From Ruegeria arenilitoris (GTDB taxonomy: Bacteria; Pseudomonadota; Alphaproteobacteria; Rhodobacterales; Rhodobacteraceae): a stretch of DNA of 64,000 nucleotides. The notes beneath the pieces are model-generated. The model was not told where the DNA came from. It searched no databases and saw only the letters and a list, made by a program, of their open reading frames with translations. Shown piece after piece: positions 42,174-51,756 of the stretch. Positions within the stretch are counted from its first letter, which is position 1. Each line of letters opens with the position of its first letter. The translations under genes and the position numbers were made by a program. The stretch spans positions 1 through 64,000 of the forward strand of contig NZ_WQCA01000007.1 in the NCBI RefSeq assembly GCF_013032445.1. The letters are read 5' to 3'.

Positions 42174-42635
42174 ATGGCACAGAAAATAGATCAAATTGAC
42201 AAACGCATCCTGCGTGAGCTGCAAACCGACGCCACGTTGTCGCAACGCGAACTGGCGGATCGGGTTGGCTTATCACAAAATGCCTGCTGGCGACGACTGA
42301 AGGCATTGAACGAGGATGGCGTGATCATTGGCTCAACCGCTCGGATTGCACGCGAGAAACTGGGGCTGAGCCTTGTGGTCTTCGTCATGCTGCGCACCCG
42401 GCACCACTCGACCGAGTGGCTGCAGGCCTTTCGCAGCCATGTTCTAACCATTCCCGAGGTGGTGGATTTCCACCGCATTGGTGGCGACTATGACTATCAG
42501 TTGAAAGTCGTGACCGAGGACATGGCGTCGTATGACAAAGTCTATCAACGCCTGATCGAGAAGGTCGAACTGGACAGCGTGACCTCATATTTCGCGATGG
42601 AAGCGATCGCCGAGGGGCGACCGCTGCCAATCTGA
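42174..42635 (+). CDS. Lrp/AsnC family transcriptional regulator
   Basis: 153 residues. N-terminal winged helix with I-D-K-R-I-L-R-E-L-Q and L-S-Q-R-E-L-A-D-R-V-G-L-S (about 7-40), then the RAM ligand-binding domain (about 65-150). It is divergent from the class V aminotransferase gene (102 bases), and probably senses an amino acid. TGTCATATGAC and the nearby CATATG repeats overlap the start region (42158-42176) and could be its own operator. Confidence 0.9.
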   Translation: MAQKIDQIDKRILRELQTDATLSQRELADRVGLSQNACWRRLKALNEDGVIIGSTARIAREKLGLSLVVFVMLRTRHHSTEWLQAFRSHVLTIPEVVDFHRIGGDYDYQLKVVTEDMASYDKVYQRLIEKVELDSVTSYFAMEAIAEGRPLPI

Positions 42636-42637
42636 GT

Positions 42638-43462
42638 TCAGCCAAGCCCAAGCATCGTTTTCATACCGCCAATGAAGGTAGCATCATCCAGAGCCTTGCG
42701 GTTGTCCAACAACTCCACCGCATCAGCCCCGGCCCGATAGCGCAGCGTGTCCGTCCCGTCCGTCACCGCGTACAGGATGACTTCGGCCACGACACTGGGC
42801 GGAGAGGTGCGCTCGGCCATTTCCTCGGACCCCCATGTGCTGAACAGGGCCTGCACCACAGGCTGATATTCGGTCATGCTTTCATCATTGACGAAATCGA
42901 AGGACCGACCGCCGAAATCTGTGGCGATCAGACCGGGTTCGACGATCTTCACCTTGATTCCGGCTGCGGCAAGCTCGTAGTGCAGCGATTCCGACAGGCC
43001 TTCGACCGCGAATTTCGTGCCATGATACAGCGCTCCGAGTGGGAAGGTGATCTGCCCACCGATGGACGAGATATTAACGATGCACCCCGACCCGTTGGCC
43101 CGCATATGCGGCAACACAGCTTTGGTCACGGCCAGCAGACCGATCACGTTGGTGTCGAACTGCCGCCGGATACGGTCCATCGGAAAGGCCTCCAGCGGTC
43201 CATAAGCGCCGTAACCTGCGTTGTTCAGCAGAACATCAATCTGGCCAAACCGCGCGATCCCCTCTGCGACCGCCGCCGTGATCGAGGCCTCGTCGGTGAC
43301 ATCCAGCCGGGTGACAAGAACATTCTCAAGCTGCGCCAACTCGGTTTCTTTCTCGGGGCTGCGCATGGTGGCGATGACGTTCCAGCCATTTTGCTGAAAC
43401 AGTTCCGCAGTGACTTTACCGATGCCGGACGACGCGCCGGTAATGAGGATGGTCTGTGCCAT
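42638..43462 (-). CDS. Short-chain dehydrogenase/reductase
   Basis: 274 residues. T-G-A-S-S-G-I-G at residues 7-14 (NADP loop), N-N-A-G-Y-G near 82 and the catalytic S...Y-H-G-T-K (Tyr/Lys, about 150-160) of classical SDR. Substrate unknown. Divergent from the AraC-type regulator gene (162 bases apart), which is the likely activator. Confidence 0.9.
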   Translation of the reverse strand: MAQTILITGASSGIGKVTAELFQQNGWNVIATMRSPEKETELAQLENVLVTRLDVTDEASITAAVAEGIARFGQIDVLLNNAGYGAYGPLEAFPMDRIRRQFDTNVIGLLAVTKAVLPHMRANGSGCIVNISSIGGQITFPLGALYHGTKFAVEGLSESLHYELAAAGIKVKIVEPGLIATDFGGRSFDFVNDESMTEYQPVVQALFSTWGSEEMAERTSPPSVVAEVILYAVTDGTDTLRYRAGADAVELLDNRKALDDATFIGGMKTMLGLG

Positions 43463-43624
43463 AATCGTTCTCCATTAAGATGAGTATGACACACAGGTAG
43501 GCCCTTCCCCCGCTTGAGGCATGCCGATTTCTCCTCAACTTCTGCCTATTCCTCTGAACCTTCGGGTTTTCATTGGTCAGGCACGGTCGGGCAGAATACT
43601 CATGAACGGAGCGCGAGGCCGGAC

Positions 43625-44512
43625 ATGACACAAACTGATCTGATTGCGGAAATCTGCGAAACCGTGCGCGGTCAACCCGAAGATGCGCAGTTCTACCCAA
43701 CTGCGCTGGACGGTCTGGGGCTGCTGCACGACGTCAAAACCAAGTCCATCGAAGCCCAGGTCTATGACCCTATTGTCTGCCTGGTTCTACAAGGTAGAAA
43801 AGAAACCCGCATTGGCGACCGGCTGGTTCATTTCGGAGCGGGAGACTCTCTGATCGTCAGCCACGCACTGCCAGTTTTGGCTTCGGTCACCGAGGCGAGC
43901 CGTCAGACACCCTATGTGGGTCTGGTTCTTTCGCTGGACCTATCCGTGTTGCGTGGCCTCTACGATGAGGTTGAGACTACGCCATCCGAACCCGAAGAAG
44001 CCCTCAGTCTGGCCGTATCTCAAGCCTCGGACGAGATGGTCGACGCTATGGCACGCCTGTTTCGCGCCAGCCAGACCGCGATGGACCGGCAGGTACTTGC
44101 GCCGATGATCAACCGAGAAATCCACTATCGGTTGCTGCAGGCGGATCACGGCGGGATGTTGCGGCAAATGCTGTGGCGTGACAGTGCCGCCAGCAGGATC
44201 GCACGGGCCATTGACGTCATCCGGGCGGATTTCCGAACCTCGTTACCCGTATCCGACCTTGCGCACACAGCGGGTATGAGCGTTTCGGCCTTTCACGCTC
44301 ATTTCAAAACGGTCACCGCGAAGTCACCGTTGCAGTACCAAAAAGACCTGAGGCTGCTCGAAGCGCGCAGGCTGCTGTCCCATCGCGGGCTCAGCGTGTC
44401 TCAGACGTCATTTGAAGTGGGGTATGAAAGCCCGACCCAGTTCAGCCGAGAGTATTCGCGCAAATTCGGCGTGTCTCCGAGACAGGACATTGGATCGCCG
44501 AACGCAGCCTGA
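43625..44512 (+). CDS. AraC family transcriptional regulator (AraC_N type)
   Basis: 295 residues. N-terminal AraC_N-like ligand domain (residues about 25-170) and C-terminal double helix-turn-helix (about 195-285) with V-S-D-L-A-H-T-A-G-M-S-V-S-A-F-H and the F-E-V-G-Y-E-S-P-T-Q-F signature. GAGG lies 8 bases before the ATG at 43625. Regulators of this class usually sit next to an SDR gene they control, as here. Confidence 0.9.
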   Translation: MTQTDLIAEICETVRGQPEDAQFYPTALDGLGLLHDVKTKSIEAQVYDPIVCLVLQGRKETRIGDRLVHFGAGDSLIVSHALPVLASVTEASRQTPYVGLVLSLDLSVLRGLYDEVETTPSEPEEALSLAVSQASDEMVDAMARLFRASQTAMDRQVLAPMINREIHYRLLQADHGGMLRQMLWRDSAASRIARAIDVIRADFRTSLPVSDLAHTAGMSVSAFHAHFKTVTAKSPLQYQKDLRLLEARRLLSHRGLSVSQTSFEVGYESPTQFSREYSRKFGVSPRQDIGSPNAA

Positions 44513-44531
44513 ACAGGACCATAGCGAAACG

Positions 44532-44558
44532 AAAAAGGCCGCGCAGGTTGCGCGGCCT
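44532..44558 (-). terminator. Intrinsic terminator after rpsD
   Basis: On the minus strand AGGCCGCGCA and TGCGCGGCCT form a 10-base stem with a three-base loop, then five T. It lies 25 bases after the rpsD stop. Confidence 0.92.
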
Positions 44559-44582
44559 CGAAACTCTCGGTGTCGGCGAAGA

Positions 44583-45203
44583 TTAGTTCTTCGCGTAGAA
44601 TTCGACGACCAGGTTCGGTTCCATCATGACCGGGTAAGGCACATCGCTCAGGCCCGGTGCGCGCACGAAGGTCGCGGTCATTTTCGAGTGATCGGCGTCG
44701 ATGTAGTCAGGTACATCACGCTCGGCCAGGCCAACGGCTTCCAGAACAACAGCCAGCTGCTTGGACTTGTCACGTACTTCGATGACGTCGCCTTCTTTGA
44801 CACGGTAGCTGGGGATGTTGACCCGCTTGCCGTTCACTTTGACGTGGCCGTGGTTCACGAACTGACGTGCAGCAAAAACGGTCGGCACGAACTTGGCGCG
44901 GTAAACGACGGCGTCCAGACGGCGCTCCAGCAGACCGATCAGGTTTTCACCGGTATCGCCTTTTACACGCTCGGCTTCGGCGTAGATGCGGCGGAACTGC
45001 TTCTCGGTCAGGTCGCCATAGTAGCCTTTCAGCTTCTGCTTGGCGCGCAGCTGCAGACCGAAGTCCGACAGTTTGCCTTTGCGGCGCTGACCGTGCTGGC
45101 CGGGGCCATATTCACGACGGTTGATCGGGGATTTCGGGCGACCCCAGATGTTTTCGCCCATCCGGCGGTCTATTTTGTACTTGGCAGACGTGCGTTTGGT
45201 CAC
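44583..45203 (-). CDS. rpsD: 30S ribosomal protein S4
   Basis: 206 residues. [14 protein letters not shown] at the start, the S4 domain with [12 protein letters not shown] and [10 protein letters not shown], ending N-L-V-V-E-F-Y. It nucleates 30S assembly by binding 16S rRNA, and represses its own mRNA in other bacteria. Start codon is GTG at 45203 with AAGGAG upstream. It is a single-gene unit here, away from the main ribosomal operons. Confidence 0.97.
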   Translation of the reverse strand: MTKRTSAKYKIDRRMGENIWGRPKSPINRREYGPGQHGQRRKGKLSDFGLQLRAKQKLKGYYGDLTEKQFRRIYAEAERVKGDTGENLIGLLERRLDAVVYRAKFVPTVFAARQFVNHGHVKVNGKRVNIPSYRVKEGDVIEVRDKSKQLAVVLEAVGLAERDVPDYIDADHSKMTATFVRAPGLSDVPYPVMMEPNLVVEFYAKN

Positions 45204-45412
45204 GGCTGATCTCCTTCGTTTTGGTCGAGGCCCTGCGGGCCGCTATGAAGGGCGTTGTCCTCTTGAGGTTTCCCCCATGACAGGCATCCCCTTGCGGGGG
45301 CCACCAACACCAATAAAGCCGCGCTTATATCCGTGAAATCGGCAGAGTCAACATGCCGCCCCGAATAGTATCGTAATTTCCGCCAGGAAAACTTGGTTAC
45401 TTTAGGGACGTC

Positions 45413-45922
45413 TTAATCAGCCCTGCGCCCAACCGTGATCGCATAACGATGGTCCGGCTCAACCAGGCTTTGCTTTGAACGGGTTGGGAACGCGACCACG
45501 GTGTTATCCATACGCGTGGCATCGTCAGCGCGGCACTCGTTTGCGGTGATGTCACTGATCCAGAATTCCTGATCCCGTGCGGGGTAGTCCCCTTCAAAGA
45601 CCAGCAGCGGCACTGATTCGCCTGCAATTGGAAACAAGGTTGCCGTGAAAGTCTGCGCGCCGTTGGTTAATACCAGCAGGCCACTGGCTTCTTCCGGCAA
45701 GCTCTGGACCTGAGCGCAATGTTCCAGCGTCGCAGCAGCACTGGCGCCGACAGTCCCAGCCCATTCCACCGCCCTCGCAGCAGTTTCAACAAGATAACGC
45801 GCTTGTCCGCGCCATGACCAAGCTGCTCCGATAGTCAGATAGGACAAAGGCGCCGCCTCAAGTCCATCAATTTCTGTCTGACTCCACAATATGGCTTTAC
45901 GACCGTTTTGTCCGGCTCTCAT
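45413..45922 (-). CDS. Hypothetical protein
   Basis: 169 residues, no family recognised. N-terminal basic part with G-R-K-A-I-L-W, a W-S-W-R-G stretch near residue 42 and an A-rich region, then a beta-rich acidic half. No signal peptide or membrane segment. ATG at 45922 has AGGCGGG upstream; a TTG at 45943 is the alternative. Stands alone between rpsD and the DUF1826 gene. Confidence 0.6.
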   Translation of the reverse strand: MRAGQNGRKAILWSQTEIDGLEAAPLSYLTIGAAWSWRGQARYLVETAARAVEWAGTVGASAAATLEHCAQVQSLPEEASGLLVLTNGAQTFTATLFPIAGESVPLLVFEGDYPARDQEFWISDITANECRADDATRMDNTVVAFPTRSKQSLVEPDHRYAITVGRRAD

Positions 45923-46121
45923 TGTACCCGCCTGCACTTTCAACTCACCACTAACGATTAGGCAACTCTTATCAACGCAAAATAAGGCGGAAAAGAGACG
46001 TTAACGTAGCATTAACGAATTTGTTGCTTTAGGGAATCATCTGGCAAGTAAAATTGGGGGGGAAGGCATTAACGAGTGGTGTAGTTCCCGCAGAATTGCG
46101 CTTGGGCAAACCTTCGCCCTA

Positions 46122-46757
46122 TCAATCAGCCTCATCCAGGTCGAATACAGGGTCCAGCACAAGTACCAGTCGTGTTTCACCCGTGCCTGCAATCGGTGGT
46201 GAGCGGTGCACCAGACCTACGGGTGAGTCCTGCGGCCAAAGCGTGCCACGCATGGCCATAGGAGCGCCGGTCGGGACGGTGAAAACCCGCGTTGGATCTT
46301 CGCCATCTGTAGAAATGCCGTATTGTGTGCCGGTGCCTCGATAAGTGCAGATCAGACGCGCATAGATCGCGTCGATATGAAATTTCCGGCAGGCGTTGGT
46401 GCTGATCGCGTCCAATCGAAGGCGCAGATAGGGTGCACGCATGATCTTGGCAAAACCTGCAGCCAAATCAGCGATGTCCTTTTCGAACCAATTGCGTTCA
46501 GCCGTGTCATCCATACCTGCGATGTCGCACAAATGTCGTAGGGCATTTGGGATCGCGTCGGTGCGAAGAACAAGGCGCGCCGTTGGCAGTTGCGATGGAT
46601 CAAGCGTATCAACCCATGCCTGAAACTCTGAACCAAGCTGACGCCGCCAGATCGCTGCAGCGCACCCCGGCTTTTTTATTTCTGCCAATCCATCTGGGGT
46701 GTCGGCCACACCAACACCCACCGCTGCATCTTTAAATTCCGTTCGGATAAAGCTCAT
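46122..46757 (-). CDS. DUF1826 family protein
   Basis: 211 residues with R-F-H-x-D and Y-R-G-T-G-T-Q in the second half, as in DUF1826, and a C-terminal H-R-S-P-P-I-x-G-T-G-E-T-R-L. Function is unknown, but DUF1826 genes are typically paired with COG0523/CobW GTPases, often in zinc-responsive clusters. Its ATG overlaps the TGA of the broken CobW-type gene here; with the cobW promoter gone it may be expressed only by chance transcription from the IS. Confidence 0.8.
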   Translation of the reverse strand: MSFIRTEFKDAAVGVGVADTPDGLAEIKKPGCAAAIWRRQLGSEFQAWVDTLDPSQLPTARLVLRTDAIPNALRHLCDIAGMDDTAERNWFEKDIADLAAGFAKIMRAPYLRLRLDAISTNACRKFHIDAIYARLICTYRGTGTQYGISTDGEDPTRVFTVPTGAPMAMRGTLWPQDSPVGLVHRSPPIAGTGETRLVLVLDPVFDLDEAD

Positions 46758-47674
46758 GCCGCATCCTCCACGCGGCGCCAAAGCGGGAAAGGATCAGGCA
46801 GGTCGATGGGCAAAACGTCCGGTCCAGAGGCGACCGCCTCAGACAGCAAACAGGCGTCAAGCCGGGACTTCAACAGCGGCCAGTCGATGCCCGCGCCGAT
46901 AAAGACCAACTCTTGCCGCCGGTCGCCCCATGGCTCTGCCCAGTGCTGTTTGATGTAATCCAGCACCGAAGGGTGGTCCGGCCACCGGGTATCGGGGACC
47001 GACGCCCACCACGTGCCGATCGGCTGAACGCTCGACAGGGCACCGGCGAGGGAAAACTCGGCCACCCATTCAGGCCGTGTTGCGATCCAGAAATGCCCCT
47101 TTGCCCGGATCACACCCGGCAAGTCGCCGTCGAGCAAGGCCAGAATTTTCGCGGGCTCAAACGGCTGACGGGCGCGGTAGACATAAGACGCAACCCCGTA
47201 TTCTTCGGTTTCCGGGACGTGGTCGGCGAAACCGTAAAGCTCTTTAACCCACATCGGATGTTGATGAGCTGCTTCGAAATCGAACAAGCCGGTATCCAGA
47301 ATAGAGTCGCTGTCGACCTCGGAGTGGTTCGTCTCGATGATCTGTGCATCCGCGTTCAGGCTGCGGATGATTTTACGAGCGGCGTCGGTGCGTTCCGGCC
47401 CCGCATCATCAATCTTGTTTAGGATGACAACGTCAGCAAACTCGATCTGGTCCGTTAGCAGATGAACCAGCGTACGCTCATCGCCTTCACCCATCGTTTC
47501 GCCGCGGTCATGCAGGAAATCATGACTGGAGAAGTCCTTGAGCAGGTTCACGGCGTCGACAACGGTAACCATCGTGTCAAGGCGGGCAACATCAGAAAGG
47601 CTTTCGCCGTCCTCGTCGCGGAAATCAAAAGTCGCCGCGACGGGCAAGGGTTCCGAGATGCCGGTAGACTCGAT
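46754..47674 (-). pseudogene. CobW/COG0523 family GTPase, 5' end removed by an IS
   Basis: The remaining frame begins inside the conserved I-E-S-T-G-I-S-E-P-L-P-V-A (the P-loop GTPase switch motif) at 47,674 and runs to a TGA overlapping the DUF1826 start. About 300 residues remain: V-V-D-A-V-N, L-N-K-I-D and the CobW C-terminal domain (G-x-I-R-A-K-G-H-F-W) are intact. The N-terminal third with the P-loop GxxGxGK and the CxCC metal motif is missing, so it cannot act as a GTPase metallochaperone. The first possible start is a TTG at 47647. Confidence 0.9.
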
Positions 47675-47760
47675 CTGTCTGACGTCAGCGCCAATGGGAC
47701 AGTTTAGGTCGATTTGATAAGAGAGGGTTTCTGGCTCATCGTAACCGCCAAGGAGTGGAG

Positions 47761-48135
47761 ATGAGAAAGAAACCCGGAACCAAGCAGAGCCACGGTGAGA
47801 AAGTTGTAAAAGACATCCGCCGCGCCACGCGTAAGCAATATTCAGCAGAAGAGAAGATCAGGATTGTGCTGGACGGCCTGAAGGGCGAAGACAGTATTTC
47901 AGAGCTGTGCCGCCGTGAAGGCATTGCCCAGAGCCTCTACTACAGTTGGTCCAAGGAGTTCCTTGAAGCCGGCAAGAAACGTCTGGCAGGCGACACGGCC
48001 CGTGCAGCGACATCGACCGAGGTCAAAGATCTGCGCCGCGAGGCACGCGATCTGAAGGAAGTGGTTGCCGAACAGGCTCTTGAACTGCGGTTGCTCAAAA
48101 AAAGCATGATCGCGGATGGGGGCGACGACGAATGA
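47761..48135 (+). CDS. IS3-family transposase OrfA
   Basis: 124 residues. Helix-turn-helix with R-I-V-L-D-G-L and S-I-S-E-L-C-R-R-E-G-I-A, then Y-Y-S-W-S-K, and a leucine-zipper-like C-terminal half with E-L-R-L-L-K-K. It binds the IS ends. AAGGAG lies 6 bases before the ATG. OrfB overlaps by ATGA, so it can be made by reinitiation or as OrfAB by frameshifting. Confidence 0.9.
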   Translation: MRKKPGTKQSHGEKVVKDIRRATRKQYSAEEKIRIVLDGLKGEDSISELCRREGIAQSLYYSWSKEFLEAGKKRLAGDTARAATSTEVKDLRREARDLKEVVAEQALELRLLKKSMIADGGDDE

Positions 48136-49112
48136 GGTATCCCGCATCCGAAAAACTGGAGATCATCCGCCTCGTCGAAGGTTCGCATCTCCCGACCAAG
48201 CGCATATTGGATAAGCTGAGCATCCCGAAGACCACCTTCTATCGCTGGTATGACCGGTATCTGTCGGGTGGTCCTGAGGCGCTTGAGGATCGTAGTCCCA
48301 AGCCATCACGGGTCTGGAACCGCATTCCGCAGCCAATGCGTGAGAAGATCAAGGACCTGGCACTGAAGGAAAGTGAGCTTTCCCCGCGTGAGTTAGCTGT
48401 TCGCTTCACCGACACAGAAAAGTACTTTGTGTCAGAGGCTTCGGTCTATCGCATCCTCAAGTCTTACGACCTGATCACCAGCCCAGCCTATGTGGTTCTG
48501 TCAGCAGCAGATGAGTTCCACGACAAGACGACACGGCCGAACCAGCTCTGGCAGACCGACTTTACCTATCTGAAGGTGATCGGCTGGGGATGGTTCTATC
48601 TCAGCACGATCCTGGACGATTACAGCCGATACATCATCGCCTGGAAGCTTTGTACGACGATGAAGACCGAGGATGTGACCAACACACTGGACCTCGCCTT
48701 GCAAGCCTCAGGCTGTGATCAGGCAACGGGGCGGCACAAACCACGCCTGCTCAGTGACAACGGGTCCAGCTACATCTCTGGTGAGCTTGCAGAATGGCTG
48801 GAAGATCAGAAAATGGATCATGTTCGAGGCGCGCCATATCACCCACAGACCCAAGGCAAGATCGAGCGCTGGCACCAGACCTTGAAGAACCGCATCTTGC
48901 TGGAAAACTACTATCTGCCCGGTGACCTCCAGCAGCAGATCGATGCTTTCGTCGATCACTACAATCACCGGCGTTACCACGAAAGCTTACAAAACCTCAC
49001 GCCCGCTGATGTCTACTTCGGACGCGGCCACACCATTCTGAAACAACGAGAAAGGATCAAACGGAAGACACTCGAAACCCGGCGCTTGCTTCACCGCAAA
49101 TCCGCCGCATAA
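48132..49112 (+). CDS. IS3-family transposase OrfB (DDE integrase core)
   Basis: 326 residues. N-terminal HTH with K-T-T-F-Y-R-W-Y, then the rve core: Asp in W-Q-T-D-F-T-Y, Asp in L-L-S-D-N-G-S-S, and Glu in G-K-I-E-R-W-H-Q-T-L about 35 residues later, a complete DDE triad. C-terminal Y-N-x-R-R-Y-H-E-S-L is typical of the family. No stop or shift is seen, so the element could still be active. Confidence 0.92.
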   Translation: MRYPASEKLEIIRLVEGSHLPTKRILDKLSIPKTTFYRWYDRYLSGGPEALEDRSPKPSRVWNRIPQPMREKIKDLALKESELSPRELAVRFTDTEKYFVSEASVYRILKSYDLITSPAYVVLSAADEFHDKTTRPNQLWQTDFTYLKVIGWGWFYLSTILDDYSRYIIAWKLCTTMKTEDVTNTLDLALQASGCDQATGRHKPRLLSDNGSSYISGELAEWLEDQKMDHVRGAPYHPQTQGKIERWHQTLKNRILLENYYLPGDLQQQIDAFVDHYNHRRYHESLQNLTPADVYFGRGHTILKQRERIKRKTLETRRLLHRKSAA

Positions 49113-49256
49113 TCAAACCAACCAGATGCGCCAGATCCTCTCTTAGCTCAGGCAGCCATCTGTCCCAAAATCCCTGACAACGGACAGTTGGTCAATGCGT
49201 CATCACCTGCCAGCTTAAGACATTTATGGACACTTGGGCTCTAAGCGAAACACAGT

Positions 49257-50594
49257 TCAAAGCTCGTTTTTATAGATGACTCCGTCCTTCATAATCAGGT
49301 CGAAGTTTTCTTGTGGGTCCCCTACAAGCTCCAAGTTTTCAAGCGGGTTGCCGTCCACGAGGATCAGATCAGCGTATGCGCCATCTCTGATAACTCCGAG
49401 TGGACCGTCTTGGTAGGGATGACGAGGGCCACTCATTTCCATTAGGCGGGCATTTTCAGAGGTCGCTATCTTGAGCGCTTGATAAGGCGTCATCCAAGTT
49501 CCCAACCTCACAAGATATTCGCTCTGTTGATACGCCTTTGATGGATCCATGAGTTGATCGGTGCCAAAGGCGAGATTCACGCCAATTTCGACGGCCATTG
49601 GGTACAGCGCGTCTACAGCATCAGTCACCTGTTTCCACTTTTTGGCACTAACTGGGCTATCCCAAACCATATCGGCCTCAAACATCGCCTGAGGACTGAG
49701 CCAAGCGCCTTTTTCCTTCATCAATTCCAGTGTTTCTCTTGATGCGAAGAAGCCGTGCTCAATGCTCATCACGCCGTTTTCTATTGAGGTACGGATACCT
49801 CTGTCTGTCATCACATGCGCCAAAACATAGGTATTAAAGTTCGTTGCCTCTTCGACTACCGCACGAATTTCGTCGACCGAATACTCGCTCACATCCAGCG
49901 GATCGTATTGGGAAGAGACACCACCACCAGTCGTGATTTTGACCTGAGTAGCACCAAACTTGAGGATTTCTCTGGTTCTCTTTCTGACTTCCGGTACGCC
50001 ATCAGAAATCATCGCCATCATATTTTTTTCCCAATAACTCAGTTCAGAGTTGGAGTTTCTTGGGTTTTCAAGCAGCGTGTGAAAGTCGGCATGGCCTGAC
50101 GTTTGGCTCATGAATGGTCCGGAGGGCAAAATGCGGTGACCGGGGTATTCACCAGCGTCAATCAGTTTCTTGATCGTAAACGGATTTCCGCCAGGGTCTC
50201 TAACGGTGGTAAATCCACGCATTAAAGTCTCTTCAGCCCCCTTCATACTGCGAATGGCCACTTCCGACATGTCGCCTTGATTCAACATTAGAACGGATGC
50301 AGGGGTGTAGGCATACGTCGTGTGCCAATGGACATCGATCAATCCTGGGATCATCGTGCGACCGCCACCGTCAATCACCACCGCGTTCTCGGCTTCGATT
50401 GGGTCGGAAGAAACAGCGGTTATGAGATTATCTTCGATCAAAACGTTAGCATTCTCGATGCGTGCTTCGTTTACCCCGTCAAAAACATGAACATTCGTTA
50501 TGAGAGTTCTTGTAGAATCCTCTTGAGCGCTCGCCAGCGTTGCCAGCATGCTTGAGACTACCAAGCAGAGCGTTGACAATTGATTTTTGCGCAT
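49257..50594 (-). CDS. Secreted amidohydrolase family protein
   Basis: 445 residues. Signal peptide 1-23 (S-T-L-C-L-V-V-S-S-M-L-A-T-L-A-S-A). Metal ligands are in I-D-V-H-W-H-T (HxH), V-K-I-T-T-G-G (bridging Lys), V-L-A-H-V-M, S-I-E-H-G-F-F and F-G-T-D-Q-L: a two-metal site of the imidazolonepropionase/prolidase-like group. Likely a periplasmic peptidase or cyclic amide hydrolase. The ATG at 50594 has AGGGTG upstream; a GTG at 50603 is less likely. Divergent from an AraC regulator 78 bases away. Confidence 0.85.
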   Translation of the reverse strand: MRKNQLSTLCLVVSSMLATLASAQEDSTRTLITNVHVFDGVNEARIENANVLIEDNLITAVSSDPIEAENAVVIDGGGRTMIPGLIDVHWHTTYAYTPASVLMLNQGDMSEVAIRSMKGAEETLMRGFTTVRDPGGNPFTIKKLIDAGEYPGHRILPSGPFMSQTSGHADFHTLLENPRNSNSELSYWEKNMMAMISDGVPEVRKRTREILKFGATQVKITTGGGVSSQYDPLDVSEYSVDEIRAVVEEATNFNTYVLAHVMTDRGIRTSIENGVMSIEHGFFASRETLELMKEKGAWLSPQAMFEADMVWDSPVSAKKWKQVTDAVDALYPMAVEIGVNLAFGTDQLMDPSKAYQQSEYLVRLGTWMTPYQALKIATSENARLMEMSGPRHPYQDGPLGVIRDGAYADLILVDGNPLENLELVGDPQENFDLIMKDGVIYKNEL

Positions 50595-50672
50595 ATCTTT
50601 CACCCTAGGAATATCAAAGCATTCGATTGTTTAATTTTAACGAAGGTAGCCAACTCTCCGAGGAAAATCGAT

Positions 50673-51626
50673 ATGAACTTTTTTAAGGAACTTGGCGAAG
50701 GCAAACCGGAGCTTTTTGCGGCAACCGTACGTGAAGCAATGACAGGAGAGGTTTTCGATGGCGATGTGATACAGTTGGGAAAGGGGGCTGACGAAGGCGC
50801 AATTTTCACAGCTCGTTTAGGGCTTTCCCGTTTGTCTAGTATCCGCTTCAAGCCCAATGCATTGGTGAGAACCGCACAAAGTGAAAGCTTCGCTAATTTC
50901 ACTGTACCAATCTGCGCTTCAGAGTTATGGACGGTAAGTGGCGTTCCTTTGAAAGAAAACTCCGTTTTCTTCAATTTCACTGCATCGGAAACCGAGGTAG
51001 TCGCGCGCAATCGAACTTCGTTATGTGGTCGTGTGCCCTTGCAACGATTTCTCAAAGAGGTTCAACTTTTTTCCGGCAGAAATACATCGGATTTTCGCGG
51101 ACCAACGGTTATCGTGAAACTGTCTTCTGATTTTCACGCAGCTTTGGTGCGAACACTTAGCTGCATAATGAACCAAGCCGATGGTCAATATACCCAGAGT
51201 GATTTGGAGGCGCGTCTTGCAAGGACGCTTGCGATCTTCTTTGCCTTATCTCTGAATAGTGGGAATGCACGCAAAGCGACTTGGTCTCAAAAAGTGGGTT
51301 TGGTCTCAAAAGCACGAGAGTACTATTCTTCCGCCTTGTCAAAAAGGCCATCAGTGGCAGATCTGTGTCGAGTAACCGCGGTAAGCGCGCCAACATTGAT
51401 CTCAGCATTTCGCGACGTAACGGGTGAAACACCAGCACGATTTTTTGCTCTTCAAAGACTGGCCAATGTCCATGATGAACTTATTCAGGCGTCTCAGCAA
51501 AAACCCATGGTGAAGCAAGTGGCGCTCGCTCACGGATTCACCGATTTGGGACGATTTGGGAGCCTGTACAAAAGCATATATGGAATTTTACCATCAGAGC
51601 AAATTGAGCGTACTGTACCCATTTGA
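50673..51626 (+). CDS. AraC family transcriptional regulator
   Basis: 317 residues. N-terminal ligand-binding region of about 200 residues and C-terminal HTH (about 220-310) with S-V-A-D-L-C-R-V-T-A-V-S-A-P-T-L and V-A-L-A-H-G-F-T-D-L-G-R-F. GAGGAAAA supports the ATG at 50673. Codon use and GC are lower than in the core genes. It most likely controls the divergent amidohydrolase gene. Confidence 0.87.
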   Translation: MNFFKELGEGKPELFAATVREAMTGEVFDGDVIQLGKGADEGAIFTARLGLSRLSSIRFKPNALVRTAQSESFANFTVPICASELWTVSGVPLKENSVFFNFTASETEVVARNRTSLCGRVPLQRFLKEVQLFSGRNTSDFRGPTVIVKLSSDFHAALVRTLSCIMNQADGQYTQSDLEARLARTLAIFFALSLNSGNARKATWSQKVGLVSKAREYYSSALSKRPSVADLCRVTAVSAPTLISAFRDVTGETPARFFALQRLANVHDELIQASQQKPMVKQVALAHGFTDLGRFGSLYKSIYGILPSEQIERTVPI

Positions 51627-51756
51627 CCGGTTGTCTTTTTAGTTCTGCCGAAAACCGATTAATACGAATCTCGGCTCCGATGTAGCAGAGTTCCCTTGAC
51701 GGATTGCAATGGCACCTCAACGATTTGCCAAACAGAACTATGGATTGGACGGCGGA

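Larger units (their letters stand above)
47675..49187 (+). mobile_element. IS3-family insertion sequence, complete
   Basis: 1513 bases bounded by 28-base inverted repeats (47675-47702 and 49160-49187) matching at 20 of 28 positions, including CTGTC, GTCAG and GGGACAG. It holds orfA and orfB overlapping by 4 bases. No target duplication is visible: the left flank ends ...CGAT and the right flank begins TTGG. The right flank does not contain the missing cobW sequence. Confidence 0.88.
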
